From positions 1 to 26,935 of the forward strand of contig LPNZ01010821.1 of NCBI GenBank assembly GCA_001655205.1: DNA of 26,935 bases. The letters run 5' to 3'. The notes under the pieces were generated by a model. That model was not told where the DNA came from. It did no database searches and saw only the letters and a list, made by a program, of their open reading frames with translations. Positions 1 to 8,934 of the stretch are shown here, piece by piece. Within the stretch, counting starts at the first letter, position 1; each line of letters opens with the position of its first letter. The translations under genes were made by a program, and so were the position numbers. Origin of the DNA: Lenisia limosa (taxonomy: Eukaryota > Breviatea).

Positions 1-4
1 TCAA

Positions 5-66
5 AAAGACTGAATTTCTTGATAAATATTCCAAAATTTTCGATATTTTCCAGTATTGCCTAACCC
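5..66. repeat. Diverged, edge-truncated copy of the 96-bp MITE family
   Basis: Contains the family core AAAAAGACTGAATTTCTTGA followed by a GATAAAT and a CGATATTTT block in the same order as the full copies at 16099 and 6490. The outer left end lies beyond the window and the right end has decayed. It falls in an intron of the kinase gene. Confidence 0.6.
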
Positions 67-72
67 TCCTAC

Positions 73-3000
73 TTCCACAGCCTCAGCAGAAGGTAAGGAC
101 TCGAGGGAACCAAGGATGGAAAGAAGACGCGAAGAAACCTACATGGTAACACTAGTGCATTGACACACTTCCCTCTCCACATCACCCCAACCCATCATCA
201 AAATTTGTACCCCCTCCCCCCCACAGCGGCCTTCCTGTCTCGGTCCATGTAGTCGGTATCGGACTCAAAGACCTCATCAAAGGGATCGTCCGAGTCGTCC
301 TGTTCGTCATTGGCAACTTTGACCACAAGAAGCTCATTGTCGTTCTAAAAAATGAGTGTGTGTGAGTAAAGCATCATAAGAATCTCTGCCCACTTGGTCA
401 TCATCGAATACATCAACGCCGATATCATCGTAATTATCGTCATCTTGCTCAATGAAGCGCTCGATACTTCCGGCTAATTGATGAGATCAAATTTCAGTAG
501 CATGTAAGGTTTTGAAAATAATATGCGAAACTGTTCATTCAAACAAAACGATCGAATCAAACATTTCGGATCATGATGAGAATTGTGTTAGATAAAACCA
601 ATATGTTAAAATATAACAGTATTCTGAAGGCTTATTTTTTTTATTTGTTTTCTCTCAAAAATAAAAACCACGCCTACCTTCGTTCTGAACAATGTGGTAG
701 TCTTCGGGTCGAATCAACTGCGGTCTTGGGCGCTAGATAATAAACAAATGAAACAGTGCAGAATTGGTGTGTTCTCTAAATCATTTCGCTGTTGGATTGA
801 AAATCAGAGCAATCCTTGCCATTTGACTAACAACTTTAAGAACACAAAACGATTGCACCCAACCAAAACCATCATGACCCAATTCATGTTGTTACCCACC
901 TCTTGGGTAGTGGGGACCGGCTCAATATCAGCATCATCGAAATCGTCATCCCAATTCTCCTGTTGCGTTAATAAACCATTAATGCTTCCATTGAACAATT
1001 CTAACAGGGGAATACCCCCCCCCCCTCCGTCCCCCACATCATCATCTTCAACAACATCGTCTTTCTTGCCGATTTGCAGCTTATCAAGGTTGCCAGAAAG
1101 ATCATCATCCCAGTTGAGTTCGTCTGTGAAGAGTGAGGCTGGTCACAAGCTCAGCACAAGTGTTTCCAGTGCTGTACTGTTGATCGCGTATAAAATCATA
1201 TTAATAATGTATTAGTATCTAAAAAGTAGTGCTTTCCTACAGTTTCGATAAATTTTCGATAATCCTGAAATTTACTAGTTTTTTAACTGTGGTACGTTAA
1301 GAATGTTTAAAAAGGCATTCCAATTATTGTTTCAACTTAGTATTCAGAGAGCTTTTGTTCCCTTTGACAGTGCATAGAGAGCTTACCTTCCTCTTCTACA
1401 GGCAATTCGGTTTTCTTCTTTGGCTCCTATTTAGTTAAACAATCGTAAAAAGGGGAATGGGTGGGGACAGAATAGAATGGAAATAATCCAAAATTCCAAA
1501 ATGTAAATAGTATTTCATACGCTATAAAAAGATCTTAAATGCAGTAGTGTGTTTAATGATAGTTATATTTCAGTAAAAGAGGAACGTAAACAACGATAGC
1601 AAAAAATGAGTATTCAATTGTAATATCGTAAATAGGTTAAGAGACTAATTCAGTTCATCGGATATTTGATTCACAAAATAAAATTACAATTCCTCTTTTG
1701 AAATTTTTGAGCCCCTCCTCATCCCAGGTCAATTCCTAAACTAGGCTCTTTATGTTTCTTCAATATACACTAGGGCTCCATGAAGGGTTTTCAAGCCCCA
1801 AACACAATCGTCTGACATGGTTGTACCAGACTCGCAATCTCCATAATATTCATATGGAATAAGAATGGGTATTGAAAGGACTTCTCAATCAGCCAACAAA
1901 TAATCCATCCCTTACACTTTCACACACAATAGACGATACTCCCACTTACCTAAAATATTAGAGGAATACGAGAAATTCAAAATAAGTTACATTTTTTGAG
2001 ATAGTAACATGCTATCAGTTTACATAACCTTGAACAACTGTGAAATAAAAGTCTTCCATTAGCCTGCCCCCAAATGAAGTGAATGTTGACCCACCGGAGC
2101 AGGAGCAGCCTTCTTTCTTTTGTTGTTTTGGAATCGATCTGCTGCCAGAGTAGTCTTTGCCTCAGCTGTAGTGTAAACAATTAGTTCATAGAACTGAGTT
2201 GGAAAGAAGTGTGACTTAATACTATGTTTCACTAATAGAACCCCCCCCCCCCCAANNNNNNNNNNNNNNNNNNNNNNNNNNNNNNNNNNNNNNNNNNNNN
2301 NNNNNNNNNNNNNNNNGGTTGAAGGCTCGGATGTTTTTCTCCAGTTCCTCCATGGTAGGCGGCACGGGAAGGGATGATTCTTCTTCCGTCTTTTTGACGT
2401 GGGAGGTGATCCAAGGATGGCGACGCAATTTGCGCGCGGAGACACGAAGGTTCGGGTCTTTTTGGAAGCATTGGATGAGGAAGTCTTTGAGAGCCTGTGT
2501 GGTGAAATATATCATTAATACTATTATTTATATAGTAGAGTATATATGATATGTTTATGAAATGGTAATTCAATGTTCCAGTATATTACTAGTATTAGAT
2601 GGAATTACACACTTCGAGATATGCAAAGTACTACAATAATAAAGAAACGTTCAAAGAAATGCCAAATCGTGTGTTTTACTAGCTTGTCAATCATAATTTC
2701 GATGTATTTTATAATGAGAATAAAAAAACAAAAAAAACGCACTTCATTTACAAAGCCATCCCAGCATACTGGGGTGATGTGGTCGGGAAGCGGGGGGTAG
2801 TCATCAGAGACGATTTTGAAAAGGGCAGACATGGAGTTCAGTTCAAAGTATGGAGGCACTCCCGTGAGAAGTTCAACGACCGTGCACCCCAGGGACCTTG
2901 GGAAGTGAAGTTTCAACAGAGATCAGAAAGTAGCTCAATTAACTCATGCATATGAAAGTTTCAATGTTGGAACTAGGACCGTTCATGAGAGTAATATAAA

Positions 3001-4378
3001 GATTTTCATAATAAAGAGAGGGGGTATCCTGTTCTGCTTTCAAGATGGACTCTTTCCCCAACAGTGAAGAAGCTTACCAGACATCCGAAGCTGGTTGCGC
3101 ACCGCTCAGCTCGATAATCTCAGGGGCCACTAAAGAGTAAGCTCTTTTTGAGAAGAGTTACACGAAATAAACATAACACACGACAAGTCCTTCCATGGAT
3201 ACTTTTTGTTAATAAAACAAGGCCTATTTTGAAAAAATTTTTGTGTAATTTTCCAAAGAATTACAATTTCAAAAAAAAACCGTGAACATCTCTATTCATT
3301 AGAATTACTGCACCCGGTATAGAAGTTAATCCACCCGCCAGCCCACTCCAATACGGGGTACCAACAACATCATTTGCGTCTTTTGAAGCGAGCTTGGTAG
3401 CAACACCAAAATCAGCCAACTTTACATGTCCGTTCTTCGTAGTCAACACGTTGGCTCCTACAATGTTTATTGACAATACCTCCTATTTTAGTTCTCCAAA
3501 ACTTTCCATCCCTCTGGGAAATATCTCAGGCATATATCCCAAAATAAAACAAACAACATTACATCTCGATCTATTAGAAATATACAACCACTGCGTCTTA
3601 TAAGAAGGGGGGGGGGGGTCACCCACTCCGACCTTTGATATCTCTATGAATAACACCCTGGTCGTGGAGGTAAGAAAGACCTTCCAGGATTTGAGCGAGG
3701 TAGATTGCCACAAGGGGTTCAGGAAGTTTTCCAAAACGTTTCATGACCGAGGTGAGAGACCCGTTTTCCACAAGCCTAAATGGAGGTGAGAGATGTGACC
3801 CTCCTCCATCCCAAAAAGATTTATCTTCACTCAAAACAACCCCCACGTACTCCATCACAATATTGAGATGATCCTTGGTCTTGATGAACCCGACATATTG
3901 CACAATACAGTCGTGTTCCAGTCGTTTGAGGAGATCAATTTCGCTCTTACAAAGTGAGAAGAATCAAAGAGAATGGTTTCTAAGCCCTCAAAAAAAAAAA
4001 AAAAAAAAAAAANNNNNNNNNNNNNNNNNNNNNNNNNNNNNNNNNNNNNNNNNNNNNNNNNNNNNNNNNNNNNNNNNNNNNNNNNNNNNNNNNNNNNNNN
4101 NNNNNATGGATAGTAAAAACAAGCATATAGAGCTGAAGAGTAGTTTTTCAAGATCCAACCATGAATCCCTCCAGCTCGTCAGTGGGAAGATCCTTCAGCC
4201 TAATTTGCTTGATTGCCACCATTCGCCCAGTTTGGCTGTTAAGCGCTTTGAAGACGGTACCGAAGCCACCCTTACCGATTGATTCACCAATAAGCTACAA
4301 AATGAATGCCCCGTTTTCAGGGTGGTTTCCTACATAGTGCTCCAGTTTATGCCCTGTTCCATGGTTGCTCTTCCCCAT
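73..4378 (-). CDS. Cdc7/SepH/MAP3K-epsilon-type septation protein kinase (3' end outside window)
   Basis: Ser/Thr kinase of the STE family that acts in the septation-initiation/cytokinesis network (S. pombe Cdc7, Aspergillus SepH, plant MAP3K-epsilon). Exons I support: 4378-4334, 4294-4160, 3945-3851, 3775-3633, 3457-3347, 3129-3078, 2896-2770, 2494-2317 (then gap), 2165-2095, 1426-1387, 1123-1038, 959-900, 732-678, 473-394, 344-225, 138-73. Phase is continuous except across the gap at 2256-2316. Start is the first ATG, giving MGKSNHG; the first intron is only 39 bp. Visible motifs: Gly loop GKGGFG (residues 22-27), VAIK lysine 44, HRD 135-137, DFG 155-157, APE 178-180, then RRHPWI closing the catalytic domain. 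After it comes a long acidic linker with repeated NWDDD blocks and a DPFDEVFE block, typical of this family. The C-terminal repeat domain would lie left of position 1. Family assignment is confident; biological role is inferred by homology. Confidence 0.93.
1229..1300. repeat. Decayed MITE copy in a kinase intron
   Basis: Starts after TA with GTGCTTTCCTACAG, close to the family end GGGCTTCCCTACAG, followed by two TTCGATAA-like blocks. The right end (ACTGTGGTACGTTA) is a poor match to the expected inverted end. It lies in the intron between kinase exons 1426-1387 and 1123-1038. Confidence 0.5.
2241..2316. other. Poly-C run and assembly gap inside the kinase gene
   Basis: A C run at 2241-2253 abuts N positions 2256-2316. 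The kinase exon 2494-2317 runs straight into the gap, so its end and donor site are missing. Confidence 0.95.
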
Positions 4379-4536
4379 GATGCAAGAAGACGCCTGGGGC
4401 GGGGTAGGAGGAACTTAATTTCAGTATGTTGCGTTCCCCTACGCCTTAACGACACTGAAACCTCGCGCACTAGACACTATTATTCACTATCAACCCTGTA
4501 GCTAATCACCCTCACTTAGCTTGTTACTATTTTCTA

Positions 4537-4645
4537 TTTTTTTTTTTTTTTTTTTTACTCAAATAGGACCCGGGTAACTCCGGGGTCCGCGTACTTGTGA
4601 GTGATTTTGAGGCGGCCCGGATACTAAATTTCAACAATGCAAACA
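4537..4645 (-). repeat. Possible A-tailed retroposed (SINE-like) insertion
   Basis: Read on the minus strand, a GC-rich body containing GGACCCCGGAGTTACCCGGG ends in CTATTTGAGT followed directly by a 21-nt A tract. The body contrasts with its AT-rich surroundings. I see no second copy in the window, no clear target-site duplication and no confident Pol III boxes, so this is only a pattern-based suggestion. Confidence 0.3.
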
Positions 4646-5056
4646 TACAGCAAATATGCAAATATACAACATACATAGATATATATTGTATATATCGATT
4701 TATGCAAATCTGCAGTCGCATTGTCGCATCATCGCAATATTCATATTAAATGCGTAGTCGTAGGAACGTAGGAACACATATTGGCATAATGGCACAGACC
4801 TATCCACCGTATTGAATCACAATTAAGGAATTCATAATAATAAATAAGTAAATTTCCACCATGTTTACATATACATCGAGCCATATATCTGCTTCTCCTG
4901 TTGTAACCTCCTATCCTCCTAAATGGATCAGAATAATCAAGGGTGTTGTGGGGGGGGGGGGGGGNNNNNNNNNNNNNNNNNNNNNNNNNNNNNNNNNNNN
5001 NNNNNNNNNNNNNNNNNNNNNNNNNNNNNNNNNNNNNNNNNNNNNNNNNNNNNNNN

Positions 5057-5197
5057 AAGGGCGGGGTAAAATTGGACAATTTATGAAACAAAAAAAGTCC
5101 AAAATAACTCTGTTGGCTAACAAAACATGCGTGTTGAGAACAACAAAACAAACAAAGCCCAGGTCAGTTGTTTCTGCAACACTGCATCCCGTCTTTT
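5057..5197 (-). repeat. Dispersed repeat B, copy 1
   Basis: On the minus strand it reads GGGATGCAGTGTTGCAGAAA, then ACTGACCTGGGCTTTG, a T-rich stretch, AGCCAACAGAG, CATAAATT and GTCCAATTTTACCCC. The same ordered blocks occur at 20598-20709 and, shortened, at 22310-22415. One end abuts an assembly gap. Confidence 0.75.
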
Positions 5198-5610
5198 AGG
5201 AGTGTTGTTAGTGACACTACCAAGGTGACTTTTATGGATTTCTACCTCAGAATAATTGGAAGGAGCAAACCGTTCGTTTCCTTGCATCTTCTCGGAACTG
5301 GAAAGGTTAAAGAAGGGAGTGGATGGAAGAAGGAAAATGAATTATATTTACCACAAGAATACACACAATTATTGGATAAATTAAAGCTTTGTGCTATATC
5401 CTGCATTGTACATTAACCGCCTACGCTGATGTTGGCATAGGCACCCGGCTGTGCCTTTTGGTCAAGTGACTTTGAAAAATAGTCCTCATTTCTAGAACAA
5501 TGAGTATCAGCCACTCAGAACTCAACGTTTCAACCACAACACTATTTTCCCAAAAAAAAGACTGAATTTCTGACTACATTCTTCAGAATACCAAATGACA
5601 ACCCGCATAC

Positions 5611-6238
5611 GTCTGACGGGACGGTGCAAGGACTTGCGTGGTTGTCGGCGTATTTGACGGTCGCCGGTGGTACTTCGGGAAAATCTGGCTCGGAGGGGGG
5701 CTAGAGCGTGAGCTGAATTAGTAGAAATGTGGGGAAACAACCGTATCAAGCTTCAGACCAAACCTTGGGAGGGTGTTTTCTCGCGGTGATGGTATTCGTA
5801 TACTAGTTGTAGATATCGGGGAGCAACTGGATACAGATGAAGATCTGCGGGGATGGGGTGAGGAATAATAACTATTGGACAAATTTTTCAATGACTAAGA
5901 TCAAATGCTTTGTTGAAAGATTAACATTGCAATACTAATCCATTTTTGGTACAAGCACTCAACAAGCAAACCTGACAGGTGATGTGCCAGGGGAAGCCAT
6001 TTTCGAGTTGGGAGGTATGCGGACTGGGATGGCTGGGAAGTTGTATGACGCGCTGAGAGGAGTTTCGATTGCGGGTGCTGGGGTGGGGACTATGGGGGGA
6101 GGGGTTAATATCTGTACCAAAAAATGACATCAAAAAGACTCAAATATTTCATTCTTTTTGCATTAATTGCAGATTTTTGGTCACTCACCTGCAGGAGATT
6201 GGGTGTAGGAACGGGGCGCACTTCGCATTGTATGTCGA
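5611..6238 (-). CDS. Ser/Pro-rich exons, probable end of receptor tail or separate gene
   Basis: Four candidate exons: 6238-6189, 6111-5972, 5844-5764, 5712-5611, each bounded by AG and GT. One frame joins through all four without a stop (segments PVPTPNLLQILTPPP, SSSVSSCSPISTTS, SSRSSPPPSQIF) and is strongly Ser/Pro/Thr-biased. A second frame also stays open through parts of the region, and the junction to the exon ending at 6391 is out of phase in the preferred frame, so either an exon or a splice site is wrong. No stop codon was placed. No domain is recognised. Confidence 0.4.
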
Positions 6239-6390
6239 CTAAAAACATGAGCCATATTTTATAAAAGATGACTTCCAGAACATAATTCGTGTAGCTTTGG
6301 AGTAAAAATTGCTTCCTAATTGTAGAATGTGTCCGTATTTAGAGCTTTGGAATAAGAAGGTCTTATTACTTTTATCCTAAACGCGAAAAC

Positions 6391-6678
6391 CTGCTTGGAC
6401 CCCTCAAACATAGGAGCGTCACTGATTGTAACAGGCGTTGAGGTCATTCTTCTACAAGATGAGCCAATGGAACTAGTATATCATATCTAGAGCTTCACTA
6501 CGGTTCCAGAAAAGACCGAATCTTTCGATAAATTCTTGATAAATATCGATATTTAAACGGTCCTTTTGGGACCGTAGGGGTGCCCTAATCATATCAACTG
6601 TCTTGGTCCGATTGTCTGGAAAGGGGGCTTACGGGGATGATTGGGCGATAATGGGGGACGGGTCATACGACGGTGAAA
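6391..6678 (-). CDS. Cytoplasmic-tail exons of the 7TM receptor
   Basis: Exons 6678-6633 and 6451-6391 continue the receptor in phase: the first encodes SPSYDPSPIIAQSSP and the second RMTSTPVTISDAPMFEGSKQ, both Ser/Thr/Pro-rich like phosphorylatable receptor tails. A 96-bp MITE sits in the intron between them. The phase match supports this reading; the sequences themselves have no domain. An alternative reading of the 6797-6755 exon in another frame does not keep phase with 6451-6391. Confidence 0.6.
6490..6585. mobile_element. MITE, full 96-bp copy in receptor intron
   Basis: Flanked by TA on both sides (6488-6489 and 6586-6587). Left end GAGCTTCACTACGGTTCC and right end GGACCGTAGGGGTGCCC are imperfect inverted repeats. 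The interior has AAAAGACCGAATCTTTCGAT and ATAAATATCGATATTT, shared with the other copies. Confidence 0.85.
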
Positions 6679-6754
6679 CTAAAAGAGGAGTGGTTTCATC
6701 TAAAACAAGTTAAAAGCCTTCTCGCCATCCATGGCGATTTTCAGTCTTACATAC

Positions 6755-8513
6755 CAGTTCCTTGACATCCGCAGCAAGCCGCCCAGCCTGCTACTAGCTA
6801 TAAAAGTAAAATAATATCGAGAAAAAAAAGCCAAATGAATGAAAATATCACTGTTAATGAAATATAAGACCAATATACTTTTTTGGTACAGCCAAAAATG
6901 ATGGAGAGAAAAAGGCCTTGGGACGATGCCAGGAAAGTGTACACACAGGCCACAAAAAACCGCTTTTCTTTGAGGCGACTGTTGACATCGACAAAGAATG
7001 CGAACGCACTCAGCATGGACAAGAGATAGAAATACGAGAACAATCGCAATCGTCGCTGAAAGGAGGTGAGAAATTGGTGAGAAACAAGCAGTAAAATGTG
7101 AATACAAGAGTTTGTATTCATGTGAACTGATGAGACCACTTCTTGCCTTCATGAAACCAAAGACATAATACTCACCGCAATAGATAGCTTTTGCATGATC
7201 AAATTTCTTGATATTGCCCTGAAAAGTAAACATAAAAAACAGATTTTTGATTAGCGGTTCCCTTTTCCTACTTTGAAATTCGCACTACGCCGTACAAAGA
7301 AAAGCCCCAAACAAACAACTAAATAATGAATTTCTGAGTGGACACTTAAAACACGAGCGAACCTGTGGTAACATTGCGATTGCTTCCATTTTCTTCCCTG
7401 AAGAAGACACCCAACACCTACTCATAAAAAGAAGTGGCAAAAATCCCATAGTTCTCCAATTGCAACAACATGAAACATGAGCTCCTCTCACCATCCAGCA
7501 TGGGGTTTGGAGTCACCATAAAGTCCGATAAGTAGGGCATACACCAAGGAGAGCCCCCAAGACAGGCTATGATATATGACTGCTTTTCCTAAAGAAGTTA
7601 AGTTTAAGATTAAAAACTGTGGACCCTGTGCAATAAGACCAGAAATATATCAGCTTGCTGAGACATTAGAAAAAAGTCAGTCAGCCAAAGCTGTTCAACC
7701 ATTACATATTGTAATTCACCATTACATTTCAACAAAAAGTATTCCACCATGATATAGAATATGATATGCATATTAAGTAGGTAACCTACTCGTAGTGTGG
7801 GTCTCATTGATCTTCTCAAACGATCCCATGACTTTGGGGTTGAATGTTGGGAGAAAAAATTTCATGGCTGAATGCACAAGACAAGCAAACCACATGTAGC
7901 TCGCAAACGTACTAAATGCCAAGGCTGGAATCGGTTAATCGAATTAAAAACTAGTATGAATGAAAACAGAGCTGAAACAAGCACCATCATACTACCATCA
8001 CTATCATCACTATCGTTACCATAGCACCTCACCATCATAACCCAAAAAAAGTATTTACCGAACAAACCTCCAGCTTGTGAGTTACATAAAGTCTGGTCCT
8101 CAAAGACAGCTCGTTTGATGTCATCATGAGAAGTGGCGATCAGTACCGACTGCCCAAAGAGAATACTAAGGGCAAAAAATACCAGGTTTCTACATTATTA
8201 GGACAATGTAAAGGGGAAACTAAAGGAATTATAGGAGGAGATGACATGCATCTGGTAGGTCAAGCATACTGTTGGGGTGACGATCGTAGCTCTTTTATAC
8301 ACAGCAATGAAAGAATGAAGAACACCAAGACTGCCACAGAAGTCACCCCCACGAATACAACAATTCCAAGGAGTGTGTTCTCTTCATCTGTAATAGTATT
8401 AAAAAAAAAAAAATTTTGATGGGTGATGTAATCTCAACAATATTGTAGCCAAACATACCTTCCGTCCATTCTTCAAGCTCAATGTCCTCAGAAGCAAGGA
8501 GACTTATCTGCAT
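6755..8513 (-). CDS. Seven-transmembrane receptor, cAMP-receptor-like (class E/secretin-like fold)
   Basis: Predicted G-protein-coupled receptor in the plasma membrane; ligand unknown. Exons: 8513-8459, 8387-8270, 8165-8068, 7924-7790, 7588-7492, 7417-7363, 7318-7272, 7218-7176, 7055-6879, 6797-6755; phase is continuous and the first nine give 275 residues. An in-frame TAA lies directly before the start ATG. Hydrophobic segments: about 25-48, 58-72, 91-112, 137-158, 183-200, 221-240 and 250-272. Cys85 before TM3 and Cys169 in the WCWV motif of loop 2 are placed for the usual disulfide; Dictyostelium cAR1 has NWCWI at the same spot. There is no long N-terminal ectodomain or signal peptide. The last exon has a CCGC cluster just after TM7, a plausible palmitoylation site. 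The receptor fold is clear from order and motifs; subfamily is inferred. Confidence 0.85.
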
Positions 8514-8934
8514 TTAGCCTATTTCTCCTTAATGGTGAGCACATTCAATTACTGAAAGGAACGAAGGAACAGGAGAAGAGGAGTAGTATGTCAGCAAAAT
8601 ATCTATACCAATTTTGGAAGAGAGAGTTGTAACCCAGAAATAACCTTTTATTATTGGTATTTTATGATATACTGTACATAGATCAGCAACTAAAACGCCC
8701 AGGGCCCACTTAGAATGATTTTAGAAGAAGTCAGTCTTCTAGTTTTCAATATAGTATATAACTAATGTTTTTCATACACATTCCAATCAAAAAAGTGATC
8801 TCTTGTTCTTTCTGACGGAGCACGCTTATAGTTGATCATAGAGATCACATTTTTAAACTATATTTTCCTCCTGTAATCCTGTTTCTGTCCCAGTTCTGTC
8901 CTATCTTTTATTTATTTCAACATCACCCAACATC
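8514..8934. promoter_or_regulatory. Divergent intergenic region between receptor and cathepsin genes
   Basis: The receptor reads left and the peptidase reads right from this 421-bp AT-rich stretch, so it must contain both promoters. I see no recognisable core element that I would assign. Confidence 0.6.

Larger units (their letters stand above)
4379..5610. other. Intergenic region between kinase start and receptor 3' exons
   Basis: Holds no gene I can support. From left to right: kinase upstream region, a 21-nt T tract (4537-4557) next to a GC-rich imperfect palindrome, AT-rich sequence to about 4960, a G run and gap (4949-5056), a copy of repeat B (5057-5197), an open stretch 5168-5416 with no recognisable domain, and a short fragment resembling the MITE core (about 5545-5575). 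Confidence 0.7.

Noticed and set aside
694-1215. Plus-strand 173-codon open reading frame
   Set aside because: It is antisense to three phase-continuous kinase exons and has no domain.
4861-5199. Open reading frames around 5000 and 20600 with similar TKPRSV translations
   Set aside because: They cross N gaps and reflect the shared repeat B sequence; the third copy does not preserve the frame.
5168-5416. Plus-strand 82-codon open reading frame
   Set aside because: It begins inside repeat B, has no recognisable domain and no associated exons.
6700-7233. 177-codon minus-strand open reading frame through the receptor
   Set aside because: It reads through introns and in a different frame from the transmembrane exons for most of its length.
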